Assembly: GCA_004794785.1 (NCBI GenBank)
Contig: SJOL01008988.1
Span: 1,215,749-1,279,748, forward strand
Direction of reading: 5' to 3'
Source of the DNA: Opisthorchis felineus
Taxonomy: Eukaryota; Platyhelminthes; Trematoda; Opisthorchiida; Opisthorchiidae
DNA length: 64,000 nt
Shown here: in pieces, positions 21,263 through 34,600 of the stretch
Layout of the letters: each line of letters begins with the position of its first letter
Position numbering within the stretch: the first letter of the stretch is position 1
Notes under the pieces: generated by a model
Database searches by the model: none
Told to the model about the DNA's origin: nothing
What the model saw: the letters and a program-made list of their open reading frames with translations, nothing else
Translations under genes and position numbers: made by a program

Positions 21263-22433
21263 ACTCTCCTCTATAGCAAACAGTAGAAGAAAAGTTTTCG
21301 TTCGACCAGCATTCATTATTTTCTAACCTATTATTAGATTGACCTCTCAAAGATTGCTGCAGGAAGGCAATAGATTCGTATTTAAGTACACATAATTCAA
21401 CCTTCTTTGAAGACTATCATAGTTTGTGAATCTGGCAGTCCCATAACAAATTTAGAAGACGTGGAGAAGGACAAATGGTCTAATCCGCCTCATCGTTTGC
21501 AAAGTGCAAACAATACAATTGATTTTAGCCTTTTGGTAAAAAGAATAGGTGTTGGATGCAAACTGCTCTCAGAGCATTTTCGATAGCGAAAGGCACCTTT
21601 TTAGGGCGATTATTGCGTCATATGAAAGAAGAAAGCACACGATGCAGATTATACACCGTATCCGCCATCCTGTTTGGAATCAGCAGGAGGTGGAAATACC
21701 CTGATGAATAGAAGATGGAGATGGATGTTCGCGAGGCATGAAAAATCAGGTGAAGTGGGTTTGATCTTGTCAAAATAAAGGACTGACATTTCACCTGATA
21801 AGGTCAGATAGAATATGTCGACACGGAAACTGACGGGGTAGCCAGCCTCCTTGTAGTTTGTAGTCAATGGCTGTGGCCGGCAGATGGTTTTCGAATAGGA
21901 TTACAATGTTTAAATCATCAGCCGGTTGCGTTTTCTATTTGGAAGATTCGCTACGCGTCGAAGAAACAGCAGAGACAACACACTAACTGACCGTCACTGA
22001 CAGAGGCGCATCATGAAATTGCCATCAGTGATGAATGGTGGTTAATCGTTAAATATCTGCGTTTTCAGTTTTAACCATAAATTTTCTATTTTAAGCCTTG
22101 AGATTCGAAGAATTTGTTTAGTATCTTCGGCTGCAAAGTGAAATTTACGGCACTCAGCATGGCAACTAGTTTTTTGGTCATTTACCCCCTATATTATATT
22201 ATGTTATATATAATATATATACATGTACTAGTTGCCCACTATATTTAACCGTCATCACTAATCCCCACCCACGCAGTCCAAATTCATCAATCAGCAACTG
22301 TTCATACTGCGGCGAAATAGGTGAGCACCGTCAGTAGTTCAGGAGTAGCTGGTTTCAGCGCCTGACAAGGTAACACCTTTTGCTGGACTTCAGCTGGTAA
22401 TAAAACAACCCTGATGGTCTTGGTGAGTTAGTT
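21263..22433. other. No gene recognised
   Basis: Only short frames. An AT-rich TATA-type stretch lies at 22190-22230. Confidence 0.4.
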
Positions 22434-22975
22434 TTATTTCAACAGACCTCCCTCAGCTACACCGCTCTGCAGCACCTTGGGGTTGGGAAAATCCCAGCTA
22501 ATCGGACAAAATTCACAAAACGGGGCAACACCCTTTATGTAAGACGCTTCGTTATGTTCTGAGTGCCTTTTTTGTTTCACTTCGCAAATACACTCGCCGC
22601 CGAACTGTTGGACATTTGTTAACCACCAAAGGGATACCTGGAGAAAGAAGATATTTGCAAACTGCCGAACTGCCGGCAATCTGCATGGAACTTGATAAAA
22701 GGAACGCCACCGATATCGATTAGCAGCAATATCTTGCACCGTCTACACCCAAACACAGTGAGGATCACGCGGTCCCTACCTAGAAGTTGAGTCCAACCCA
22801 CAGCACACAGATATTTCGTAATCTTTTTTATACTCCTCTGCCAGGTCAAAGGTTGACCACCTCTCTGCTTGCACCCCGCTGCACTGGGTACCGTAAACAG
22901 CATCTTTTTCGGAAAATAATGGTTCACCATGCGCAACACATGGCCAGCTTCTAGTGATGGACACATTTTTCGACT
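22434..22975 (-). pseudogene. LINE ORF2 C-terminal remnant
   Basis: On the minus strand one frame reads AGHVLRMVNHYFPKKMLF, then RGGQPLTWQRSIKKITK, and after a frameshift LQDIAANRYRWRSFYQ. This is the same C-terminal tail as the plus-strand remnants at 12.0-12.4 kb and 51.9-52.4 kb. No RT catalytic motif lies in this piece; it is 5' truncated and frameshifted. Confidence 0.75.
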
Positions 22976-23600
22976 AAAATGCCTGTTGCTCAACCGAAAA
23001 CTCGTCTTCTAATTGCTTCGTTGAGGATCCACTAACACCAGCCTATACTAGCTATGGTTTTGAGATATTGGTGGCTTAAGATTACAGGACGTGTCGTTCC
23101 TGCTGCCTGAGGAGACCAAATTTTTCAGCCTTACAGCAGAGCAGTCCATACCATAGCTTGATATACACATCCCTTGAGATTCAGAAGAATTCAACCGTGA
23201 GCATTACGAACAACTAGGGGATGCGGTAATGGGATCGCAAATTGTCGGGTTCACCGTCAAGAGTAAAATACAAAGCTGGATTGGATTGTATTGCCGATCA
23301 TCAGTCCAAAATTACTAAACCATTATGTAGACCATACTTTTGTTATCCTCAGAATGAACAAGAACGAACAAATTGATCAATAAACAGAGTTTTCTGATAA
23401 CTCCAGGCTCACAGATAATGGGGAAGACGATGGCAAACTGACACTTCCGAATGTCTTTATCAACAGCCAACTGAACTGACAGATGCAAACGGAGGTGTAC
23501 GCAGAAGTTGTGTGCACAGACCAAATTTTGCTCCCATCCGAGCTGTCACAAACAGAGCTGCATCCGAACACCTTTCGGGTGAACTGAGACACAATGAAAC
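22976..23600. other. No gene recognised
   Basis: Transition into the A-rich block; only shadow frames. Confidence 0.35.
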
Positions 23601-24550
23601 ACAATGAAAGAAAACAGCTTCTATAGAAACAGTTATCTGAAGAATTTCTTTTGGGAATCGCTGAGAAAATGCAGCCAAGTCAACCCGAATACTTGAATGA
23701 AAGACAAACGAAAGCATCGCCGTAAATCAAAGCATTTCTGAGATGGCTTTAATGATACTAAGACGACAGACCAGCCAAGCCACTGCGAAAAGCACCAAGG
23801 AAACCAAAAGAAAAACCCCACGCATTCGACATGACTAAAGCTTCTGTCATAAATTTCACTACGAGAATTGTGAAAAACACCTATTGAAACAAGCGGAGAC
23901 GAAGCTATCAACACAATCAACTCTCACCTGTCTAAGCACATAAAAAGTAGGAAGGACACGTACTCAAGTGGGACAACGCTAACATTTCAAGTCAATAAAA
24001 AACAAAGAGAAACCGCGAATTTATCGAGGCGTGATGTTCCACCGACAAGAAAATAAACAAGCACGTTGGATCTCCCAAACTTTGAGGACAGAGGAATTCC
24101 AGAGCCACGAAGCTCCGAACCGTACAAGTGACCAAAGAAAAAACCAATCAAACTAGAAAATAAGTCCAGTCTCAAGTGACATTAATTGGACCAGAATGTA
24201 TAACTCTTGACGAACAGGCAAAAAAAGGAGCACACATATAAGCACCAAACACGATGAAAAAAGGACTCTTACAGAAGAGTGCAAATTTGGAATCGACCAA
24301 TCAGAATAAACGGGAGACAACCAACCAAACAAACTTCAGGAAAACGTACTAAAACGCAACGCAAATTGCAAGCAATTCAGTCAGAACAGAATGAGTCAGT
24401 GAATGGCGTCTCATGGACCAATCAGAATCATGGGAGACAGACTCCAACACAACATAGATTGCGAACGGACCAATCAACCTCCAAAACCGTCAAGCTTGTT
24501 AGGGATTACCATACTCGTTAAAAACTATGTAAGCGCTAGCAAGTGAAAAA
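23601..24550 (+). other. A-rich, strand-asymmetric block with CCAAT-type sites
   Basis: The plus strand is strongly A-rich and T-poor. Long minus-strand frames here (for example 23633-23920) are Phe/Ser-rich composition artefacts. GACCAATCAGAAT followed by GGGAGACA occurs twice (24295 and 24416), and a third GACCAATCA lies near 24471. These fit the CCAAT/NF-Y site consensus. A block with similar composition lies at 26140-26640. The nature of the block is unknown. Confidence 0.4.
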
Positions 24551-26139
24551 AACTGTCCACCTACCTGCTCAGTGAATACGTTTCCCCACATCATGACAAA
24601 GCTTGATTAACGGATCAACTCTCACCTGATCAACAACAAAAAATGACATTATCAAGTCCTTTTCTGCTCTTTCTGATGAGCGTCCGTTGGACAGTTTCTT
24701 ATGACGCTCATTTCGTCACGTGTCAACCCTCGTCTCCTACTTATCCCCCCATTAGTCCTTTTCACGCATGTATAGACAAGAGCCTGAACTAGAGAGGACG
24801 TGTAGGTTCTATCTACCAGTCCCGAGCTGGCAAAAATTTCTGTGTGATAATTCTTCCCCTGACTTGTACTTGTCTGACTCACATCCGCATGTGCAAAGAA
24901 AGCCACTTCGTCGTCTTTCCATGCATCCGCCAAAAGCAGGTGTTTATGTGTGCACTGCCCTGAGGAAATGCACTGTGCGGATCCGATGTCTGGAAAACTG
25001 CGCCAATTGCTCGGGTTTTGTAAAGGTCCCAAAAGTTGGCCTTTAGAGGTACAGGTCCCTGAGTTCGGTCCAGACCTAACAGACATTATGTAGAAAACCC
25101 AATCCCGGCAACTTAGTTCAGTCATCATGGCTAGGTTTTCATTACATTCGGCCATTCTTCCACAATTGCGAGGCGTTCCACCACACTGACGGGATTAAAA
25201 GAGAAAATTCGACTAGGAAACCAACTTGCCTACGCGGTTTACCAGTCTGGAACCGATTAGCACGTCCTCGGGATAGTTTGGACAAGCCTGTCTGGTTTAC
25301 TTTGTACAACTGGCAGAACACACACAGGGTGGCAGGCAGATGAATGACGACTACAGTTTGCCCAGCAACAGATGTCGATCAAAAGGATAAAAGATGTCTA
25401 GTCGTAGATGATTGCCGCGTAGCAAGTTAGCGAGGGACACTAACCGTCAGGACACGTGTATCTACCATACCATTTTTTCACTCTTTGGAAAGGTGGGGAA
25501 GACGATGTCCTCACTTTCTGAAAGAATGTCGTTTAAGGGCAACAACAGAGAGATCTTGAGCTATACCACACAGGGTACAGGAAGGTTTAAACGTCACTCA
25601 ATTGCCTGATAAGGACACGTGTATGCGACGTTTTTGGAAGTAAGTTGAAGCATTTTGGATAAAAACAAAAGATCCCGATGATGGAGCGTTTTCATAGTGA
25701 AATAAGAACGACTAAATTAGTGGTGACCAGAGTAGTTGTGCAGAAATGTAAAGAAAATCACTTCTTTTCTCTCCATAGTGTTGACCTCCTCTCTGTCCTA
25801 AGGTATACAATTCGAGTTCCAACAAATTGATGTGTTTACTGTTGATACGAAGGTCGATTATAAACAGATACATCATAATCCGTCGCAAGACTGACCACCG
25901 AGGGGAAATCAGAAGTGATGGAATTTCTTCGAAAGGAAGGGACATTGCGTAGGACCCAAAATCAGAGTAATCAAATGCGAAAGAAGTAAACGAAAACAGT
26001 GCGAACTTCGACAAGTATTTAGCACTCTTCGACTGGGTAGAGAAGAAAACTTGCCTGCAGAATACACAAACACAAGCTTACCAGCAGAAGAGGTGACCCA
26101 AAGTCACTTGTCACTCAATTCATCAAGATAGATAGTGAT
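24551..26139. other. No gene recognised; 167-codon open frame
   Basis: A minus-strand open frame at 24652-25155 (167 codons) is the second longest unexplained frame in the window. It shows no motif I recognise, and an overlapping plus-strand frame (24768-25046) is equally open. No exon borders are convincing. Confidence 0.3.
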
Positions 26140-26640
26140 ATCACTTCATTTGGGATTATGTTTAAACACTTGCTCACGCAAGAACAAAGCGGGAGCAGAA
26201 GTTTAACGTGGTGTGGTATTCCACACAAAAATCTATCAACGAACAAATCGATATTGGCCGCTACGAACGAAAGAATTATACACATGGGGGACTCTGAAAC
26301 GCATGGGAAATCAAACAACCTAAAGACAACCAACGGACCATTTTAATCAACGGAAGGATGCTGCTAAAAATGAGTTATCCAATCAACCAATGAATTGGAG
26401 CAGAATCAGATCACAAAGCGAGAAGGAAGCGGCGCAATCACAGCGGAGGAACAGAACTGTCGAATTGAAAGCGTCCAACGAACAAACCAGATACAAGGAA
26501 ATGAGATCAAAACGCAACTCAGATTCCAGGCTGATCAACCAAACTACGCGAAAGCCACCTCGAGAGCAACAAGTCACTTTAGAGTTATTAGTTACTCTTT
26601 AGAAACCAAATAAGCACAAGCAGAAGAGGAGTCATTTGCC
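26140..26640 (+). other. Second A-rich block with CCAAT-type sites
   Basis: A-rich, T-poor plus strand with CCAATCAACCAATGAATTGG near 26380. Composition and the repeated GACCAA/ACCAAC words match 23601-24550, so both may be parts of one element interrupted at 24.6-26.1 kb. Confidence 0.35.
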
Positions 26641-26740
26641 CACTCAACCCCGCACTTACGGTATCGACTCGATTGGTGATGAAACTTTTGCAATCCAACT
26701 GCCAGGCTCAACGAACAGACCAACAACCAAGAGTCGCACT
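26641..26740 (+). repeat. Family-2 repeat, decayed copy
   Basis: GGTGATGAAACTTTTGCAAT and CCAGGCTCAACGAACAGACC match 21184-21230 and 19705-19750. The CTGANGA half and ACGT are lost. Confidence 0.6.
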
Positions 26741-27959
26741 GTCCAAAATCGGCGACCACTAGTCATGTGTTAATCAGTAGTTAAATCGTTTATTCACCCA
26801 CGGCTTTTAAAGTGATTTTCACGTCCAATCACGAGCCAAATTTTTGCTGCTGGAACAAATTTAACGCATCTTTTTAATTCCCAAACGACACCTGAGTAAC
26901 ATACCATTAAACTTGGTACTCCACCTTCTGTACGTGTATTGTTTGCCTTCCTGAGTAACTCTCTCAGGCCAGTATATTCACTCATTGCAATAAGCTTTTT
27001 CTACCGTGTAGGAACATGATGTCACACACAACATGCATCTTCTCTGTCCCTGCATGACTAATCGATTTCAAAAGCCTAGGTGACATCACGTGCTCACACT
27101 AAGCCACACAAATGACATTAGCTTGTGAAGTCTCAACTACGCGCGCTTTTGTATGACTGCTTGGTGCAATATCGCAAGAGCGACTGTTGACCTGCGGTTA
27201 AAGTGTCGGTATCCGAGAAACTTTATGCCCAAAATGGGACGTTTTCAAAGCATGTACACTGAACAGACGACGGGTAGTTGCAAAAACAAACCAGTAGTGG
27301 GGAAAAAGAAAGAAAATGGTACCGCATACGTCACGGATCGTGTTTATTGAGTCGACAGCATCCAACAAATGAGGCGCATGTATCGGACCAGCGAAATGTG
27401 AGTGAAAGAGGGAACGGATAATATCCAGCGTATTCCTGGAATTTATAGTTTGATTCCGCATAAACCTGTTGTGTTCACGGCGAGCAGCTGTGTGTTCATA
27501 CATCAGTCATCACTCAATAAAGTGTTACTAGATTACAATCGATTAATGACTGGGTTTGGAACTGAGTGCACGAACAGCATCAGCCTGCTAGCGCAGGCGT
27601 GCACTCGTGTAAATGAGGATTTGAAGAGATGCTCGAATGGAAATGTGGGTGTGCAAATAGACTTTATACAATTAACTGAAAAAAGGACTGGAACACAAAT
27701 AAGCCAGCGGTAAAAAGTAAAAATGCTACGCAATATCAATTAATGCAAGCGTGAGTGAGTGAATTGGTGGCCTAAAGATGGGGTCAGAAAGTGCATTTTT
27801 GAAGTGTGTAGATGTACTTCTATATTCACCAGAAAGGGCAGTAGTGAAGGTTAAGTGGTTGATGCAGTTGCATGGGTGGAAGCAGTAGGGGATATGTTAG
27901 GTGCATGATATTATCAAACAAGTGCAACTTTCACAAGGTAAAAACTACGAGAAGCAGGG
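26741..27959. other. No gene recognised
   Basis: Frames of 60-103 codons without recognisable content. The left part may hold the 3' flank of the Ty3/gypsy remnant, but I cannot identify a long terminal repeat. Confidence 0.35.
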
Positions 27960-28600
27960 GTTCGGTTGCTGTCAGTACAGAACTAACTCGTCAGGAAGAC
28001 CGACGGCTTTGTAGGGACCACCATAGAGCGGTTGTCAAGGTATGTGAATATTATCAATACGAAGAAAGAGGTGAGGACACGACTGAGGTGTATGTGGTCC
28101 AGGCTGTGCTTTACATACACCAGTTGACCTTACTTAGCGCGTTAGCTGCTTCAGAATGTGCTCGAAGGAGGCGAGCTCGGGTTCATTTGAAATACCTGAG
28201 TCTCTGGTTATCTCTTCCGATAATCTGAGGGTACTGCAGGTAGGCGGCCTAGAAATTCCTGCAGGGTGATTCGAGAAGGACAATTGATAATTGCTTCGAC
28301 TAATGCTAAAGGAGGACAACGTCGCGACAGCACTTTCAATTGGCAGTGAGACAGGTCATTAGTAGCGGAGCCACGGCTAGAAGGTGCTCCGAAAATGGTG
28401 CACAGGTTTTTCAAACCGTCTTAGCAGCGATATCACGGATGGATGACGCGAAGGGATAACGAGTAAAGCGATCGATACAGGTGACCATAAGTAAAACTGC
28501 TGTTAAAGGATGGTAGGGGTCAACCAAATGAACAGTGACATGTGTAAAGAGATGGTCCGAATGGGCGGCATGTGAGCGTCTATGTGTGCAACTAGGTATA
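27960..28600 (-). pseudogene. Ty3/gypsy-like integrase remnant
   Basis: The minus strand reads LFTHVTVHLVDPYHPL and TCIDRFTRYPFASSIRDI, which matches the start of the retroviral-type integrase core (usually HVDIVGPLP...CIDRFTRWP). The usual first catalytic Asp appears as His. After a stop and frameshift IFGAPSS follows (usually RFGVPS...TDRG). Further left, FLRIDNIHIP and QPLYGGPYKAV match the C-terminal module typical of gypsy integrases (R.D..R.PLQP.Y.GPY.V). Reverse transcriptase and long terminal repeats were not found, so it is a dead fragment. Confidence 0.65.
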
Positions 28601-31600
28601 AAATACTAAATAGGAGAAAGTTCAGAACATAAGACAGAAATTATGTTTGAAACTATTATGCATTCTATTGTGAGTAAGTGTGCACTAAATAAAAAAAGTG
28701 TAAAGTCCTCTGGCCCATCACTGGTCCAACGCAGTTAAGAGCAAGGCAGGTAGAGCAGCCCATCTTTCAAACAAATGGACAAATACGCAAACGTTTTATA
28801 TGAATCGTTCAGGTGGAACACCGAGTTTTCTGGACGCAAAATCACGCACACTCGTCGGTGATTCCAAGTTTTTTCGGGAAGATGGGGAAAAAGACCTGGA
28901 ACCGATATGACTACTCTGAATAACTTCTCTTTGCCCCACTTATTCAAGAGCAGCCAAGTGGTTGGGCCAGCTGAAGCATTCACGATTTCCTTTCAGGTGC
29001 GCATGATTACCTGAATGGTTAACAGCCCCTTTCTCATAACGGTTGGAGATTGCTGAAGCATCACTCCAAGGCAGGTATGCGATGCCAACCGGTTGTTTTA
29101 CACAGATAAAGATATTGGAAATTCCAGAAAGTTGTATAGTATTCTTAGAAGACAAATTTTTCACAAAAGCCGAAACCTCCTCTGATTTGAAGGTGTAGTG
29201 CTACTGGAACAAAAGGATATAAAAACACGTTTTCCCGGTCACAAATGTCGTAGACAAATAGGTTTGGCAAACAAAGCGAAACTGCCCAGGCTCCCTGTGA
29301 GTTGGACGGGGAGCTTTTCTTCTAATTCAGAAACGTATCTTCCTCAGAACACCTGAGTTTTCCACTGATGATTTCTTGATCTATTCTGGGCTCTGGACTG
29401 TGCGACACTCAGGACAATAGCGAGGATGCTCAACCCTGGTCTTTGCGGTGAAAGACAAAGAACTCATTGAAGGGGCCATCAGAAAGATCATTCTGATGTA
29501 CTGCTGTTCAAACGAGAGTGACATGAACGTGAATTCTACACATCCCACAACTACCTACAAATAGGCAGCGAAAAAAACTGTCCAGCAGATTCAGCGGTGG
29601 CGGTACCTAACAAGCGGTTCAATCGACCGATACTTACTGGGTCGTCATGCGAGGTGTCGAGCAAACCAGCCTCATCGCTCAAGCATGAACTCGTTTGCCG
29701 GTTCACACATAATTAGTCATGTGCGTCCAGCATGTGCTTGTGGATACCAGTAACACATTCACCTCGTGTGTCAAATGTCCGGCATGGCACGGCTGATGAC
29801 CTCTGGTAAGTCGGAATCTCGAGTCTGTTGCTTCCACCCTTTGTTGGTGACTCACCATAAAAATTGCGCCATGACAGGACTGTTCAAACGAGAGTGATGT
29901 GAACAGATCCCGCAACCATGTTTCTAATTTTATTTCACGAAATGAACAAACTAGTCATACCTTGTCATGTCATAGCTTGTTTCACACGAATACAAAGCGG
30001 TACATTTTGCTCTATCCAGCAGGTATAATGAAGTCAAGGCCACCTATGGAACCGTCAACCATTCGTGCACTAATCGTTTAGTGTGTGCTCGTGTTTCAAG
30101 GTGTGGATGTAAGGAGTCCCCGGCGATTTACTGGAGCATTGAGAATTTATAGTATTTGGGGGTATTTCGATTGTTCAACTATTCCCTTTGGTGGTACTTT
30201 GCTAAAAAAAGGATGCCGTTTTTGTTGCATCTAACAGCTCTCCCTACTCCAGTGCCTTTGTGTTGGAAAAAGACTCACCAATGAGGAACACAGCAGCTTT
30301 ATTACCAAACAAACGAGACGAAAGTTACAAGGGGCGTCGAGGTATTTACAGGGCTCTTTTGACACCGAACCAGGCTGTCTGATCGGCGCTCGGTGAGTAC
30401 CCTTCCATGAAAAGCCTGAACACTTATCACCGCCGGTCGTGCTTCTGTGGCATGCCTGGACACACATCATCGTCAGCCGTTGCTGAATTGATTGACTGCT
30501 TCACTGGCCTGGATACTCACCGGTTTCCCTACTGCGATTTCGGTTGGATTTGAGTGCCTCAGTAGGTTTCAGGCATTCTGAGATTAATTTCAGGAATCCG
30601 ACCTTCCTGACAGTCTTCATGATTTAAAAGATAGGTATGGTCAAAACCGTTTCGTCCGTTGTTTAGATAGAAACCAGGACACTTCCAAATCCCTCGTATT
30701 TTACATGATTTTTTTCCGTTTCCCAGAAATTCACAACACGATGTATCATACCTTACGGCCGTCTGTTCATCCCGCTCCTAAGGGCGGTATGCTGGAGAGT
30801 GGTAGAAATCAATCATCCGCATCCGGTAATGGGGTCATGCGTTGTCGTGCTACCAAAGGCGCCGCCCTGAACAAACATATGCTATTGGCTATTGACCCAA
30901 CTTATGCGCACATTATCAGTGTAACCGAAAAATGGGATTTCTAATGCAACCTTTCCCGAGCTGGAGAGAAGCTGCAGTTATAATCTCTCCCAATAACCGA
31001 CAAGGACAAACAACCCTAAATCTCAGCTATAAGATCAATTACACTGTACGTCATTCGCAAACGGTTGATCCCGAAGCTCAGTCGATTAACGGGCTAGTTA
31101 GTACGTTCTGAAACTGCCAAACAAGGAAGGTGAACGATGACTGTTTTACTATATTCTCGTTTCGTTCGGCAACCAATTGAACGAGGACAGCGCGACCACA
31201 GTTAGAATTCAACTACGAGTACAAAATTTGATAAGATATAAATGAGTGTCTGAATTTTCGGTCACAACTTTGGCGTTACCCACTTGAACGGGCAAACTTG
31301 AAAAAAATATCAAAAACACGAGTGCTTATTTCATTGCTAAGAAATGGGGGACAAAAAGTGTACAACCAAATCAAATTAACAGTTCTCTTAGGAAGGCCAT
31401 CGCCCATCATTCCTCAATTCACCTTGATTTGTTTTGGCTTATTCATGCTCATTACGAAGAAGTAAACAAACTTTCTGTTTGCACAAAAGATTCATAGCGC
31501 GAGAATTCGATCTCAAGTTAACGACTCATCCACTTCTTTTTGCGTTCCATTTGAAATGTTATGTTACACTACAAAAAGTCAATTTATCCTATTGCAACGT

Positions 31601-31785
31601 CCTCCGGATAATTGGCAATCACGAAGACCTCTTAGCACCTGGTTGCACCTATTGGCTTACATAAACTGGTTAGCACACTGACAAGGGATGCACCCAACTC
31701 CACTCGAGCTCGGGATCATCCGTGCGAACTTTGCATGCCCATGTGTGCCTGTGTACACGACACGTTAAAACATGCACGAAATATC
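28601..31785. other. No gene recognised
   Basis: About 3.2 kb with only scattered frames of 60-82 codons (for example 28735-28983, 30231-30470, 30705-30944). The gypsy RT that should lie upstream of the integrase is not recognisable here. Confidence 0.35.
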
Positions 31786-31925
31786 TCAGTGGTTAAGACG
31801 CAAACTTGCTGACCGGAAGGTTCGTGGTTTAAACCAAACCTTGGCACCTCAGCCGCTAGTGTTTAGACCTAGACAACCGGGCAATATCTCAGCCCTCGGG
31901 TGGTATGGCACCGGAAGGGGGTTAC
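31786..31925 (+). mobile_element. tRNA-derived SINE (SINE1), diverged
   Basis: CTCAGTGGTTAAGACGC, GACCGGAAGGTTCGTGG and CCTAGACAACCGGGCAATAT align with SINE1 landmarks. Box B has decayed to GGTTTAAACC. A 112-codon frame starts in its tail (31905-32243) and is not recognised. Confidence 0.65.
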
Positions 31926-32904
31926 AGCCCAGCGATTGCCGGTTTCGTTAAAAAAAACTTGCACAGGCCACTCACTGATTTCGTCTTCAAGAAGGTTAGT
32001 TTGAGCCATGGATTAGAAGAAGCGGTACAAGTGCATACGCATGGTGGTGGTGACATCATCACTGGGAACGGCCCTTATTGTCACCAGGAGTCCTTTACGA
32101 ATCGCAGGTTTGCACTTATTCAGACAGGTCAGTTTATCGATTATTTTGATCCCTCGTGTGGCGGTGACTTACTGAGCAGAATCAGCTTTATGCGAGCTAT
32201 CACCTCGATGTTGCATGCAGTTACCTCGATCAAGTGGCCTTGATTACCCACCTCACATAACTCAGGTAATAACAGAGGCGGCTGTGGTACCCATCGGAGC
32301 ATTCAAACCATGCTGCTTAGTCATGAACCTACGAGTTACAACTTTTCATCAATAGTGTATCTGGGCCCAGTGATCTGAAGAGAAAAGTGCCCCCCTTAGA
32401 AGACAATTCATGTTGTTCTCCGCCGGCAGATCCTGATTTAATTGAGTAGTGAATCTCTTTCAAGTGAACTCACCAAGTCTGAATTACCTTACCTATGCTT
32501 TATAACCCAACGAATGGTAGTACATCCTTCCATTGCAAGGTTAGCTCCCTGCCAGTCTATCTTCTCTCTCCCCATGGAACCCAGTAAGAACAAGCTATAC
32601 ATGCTTAATCTGTGAACTTCAATTAGCCTTCTATTCTTTTCAACCACCGTCTTTGCTGGCCTATTGCAATGGTTCGGGCACCTCATGTATATCTCACGGG
32701 GGCTGAACATGTTCATTCAGTAAGGTTGTTTGACAGCCCAGCTGGGGTCAGGCCAATACCTAGGGTGACAACGGTTGAAAAAGCTATCCGAAGTGATCGC
32801 ACCTTTCGCCGTCTGGCCGAAACTAACGGAGCCACCCGGAAAGGCAAATACCCCATGACGGTGACTTACCTGCTCAAGAGTAAACATATCCTTGAATGAA
32901 AAAG
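31926..32904. other. No gene recognised
   Basis: Only unassigned short frames. Confidence 0.35.
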
Positions 32905-33470
32905 CCACTCACAATTTGGTTGAAGACTCTTCTGCAACTCACGAGCGGTTTCGTCCTTCCACTTAGGTCTCATCGGGTGGGGCAGTGCCTGAGGTTTTCT
33001 TCAGTTGACCTTACTCTCTTTTTGGACCCAAGTCGCAAAAAAATTGTGAAATAAACTCAGTTGTGTACCAATTTGGTCTTGGCGAGTGACTCAACTGAAT
33101 CATTCAGGAAAATGTACTGTGATATCTCGAAAATCTTCCAAAGTGAACCATAAGGCTGACTTTGGGCACTTGGATAATATTACGAACGAGAGATTCAGTC
33201 AGGATTCGCCGGAGTCTCCCGTCGAGTGAGTAGTTCGTAGACGTAATATACTACTAATGAGGTTGCTGAAAACTCTCCGGCAGCCCACAGCCGGAACTGT
33301 ATTACGTCTGTACAGTGTATTGCGATATACCAAATGTCGCAACAGCTGAAACATAAGGTGGCCTGGTGCAGCACATTCAGTTGAAGAAGAACATGGCAAG
33401 CGAGAGATGCAGCTGGGTTCCAGGTTAGTCTCCCGTCAAAACCAAATTAGTGTACAGATGAGTGCATTAG
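32905..33470. repeat. Hammerhead repeat mosaic F
   Basis: Four rearranged pieces: minus 32905-33110 with a ribozyme region near 32958-33005 (CTGATGA reads CCGATGA, dead), plus 33170-33225, minus 33240-33298 (cut inside the ribozyme), and plus 33299-33470 from ATTACGTCT through GTCAAAACCAAATTAG. This shows repeated insertion or rearrangement of the same family in one place. Confidence 0.7.
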
Positions 33471-33616
33471 TAAACAATTCATTACAGTGTGCAACTTGTT
33501 ATATGATCACCCATCCTGTCTCGACTGTTCATTTTACAACTGCAGTTGCCCGCAGTGACGTTTTCAAAACTTCGCATGTGATTAGGGATCTCGATCACAA
33601 ATTCAAATCCCTACAA

Positions 33617-33889
33617 GTGTAACGGCGGGTACTACTGATAAGCCATGCGAGTAGTATGTGGTTTTCTCGTAACTCCGCCTCGCGTCTAATGGAAGGTGGG
33701 GTTAATTACCGAACCTGTGGAACTGCTTTGCAGCATTCGTTTACAATTGCGTGATAGTCAATGAATATCCAGGAAAGTTCAAGAAGACGCGTTCAAGAAG
33801 AAGACGGATATTCAGTTTTTAAAAACAACGTGCATACGAGAGTTTTACTTTCCCGTCCAGTAGTTTCTAACTGTTTAGTTGGTGTTTGC
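33617..33889 (+). repeat. Dispersed repeat R1, copy 2
   Basis: Collinear with 3966-4204, including CATGCGAGTAGTATG, TCTAATGGAAGGTGGG, ATAGTCAATGAATATCCAGG and CTGTTTAGTTGG. An extra segment of about 40-50 bp lies between the last two landmarks. Confidence 0.75.
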
Positions 33890-34600
33890 TAATAAATGAC
33901 TTCGCGGCGAAGGGCTTTCCTACTTACACTAGTAGAGACGCAAGCTAAAGCCGGATCAACTTCCCGTGGAAAAAGAGAATACTCGTTCTCTGTAAATATT
34001 CCATCTTTCATGCGAACAGCTAAATCGTGCGTGCAACAGAGACATAAGCTGATATGAAGTAACTAGACATATTCAGAAGGCGGTTTTGTCAGGTATGAAA
34101 TATGATCCCACTCTAAATTGTGGCTGCTCACAACCTCAAAATTTTGATTTCGAATTATCTATCTGTCACGTGACCCTTATGCACTGCTACGTCCTACCAA
34201 CCTGAGGCTGTGCAATAGACGTGTGAAAAAACTAGGTTGGTCTGATTTCAACACTGCGTGAAAAGTAGATGAAAACTCTCCCAAAAACCGACGGTCGGTT
34301 TCGCCATTTCTGGAACTTCAACTACCGAATTTCCACCAATCTTATTTCGTGCTCCAACACCAAAAGTGTGGTCTCGCAGTGCATCTAACGAGTTTGCAAC
34401 TATTGGCAGCTGCTTTCTAGATCATGTCCTTTTGACCATCTGTCGGTCATTACAAAGACTACGACTACTTGGAAGGCGCGACAGTGTCGATGATAAGTAC
34501 AATCCATACGAACGGATCGATTCAACCGATCAATACAAATAGTACGTCAACTTCTTAGCGGGCAAACATACACTTGAATAACCCAAGCAGAACTCTCAAA
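33890..34600. other. No gene recognised
   Basis: No frame or repeat of note. Confidence 0.4.

Noticed and set aside
23633..23920. 95-codon Phe/Ser-rich minus-strand frame
   Set aside because: A composition artefact of the A-rich plus strand, which lacks stop codons on its T-rich complement.
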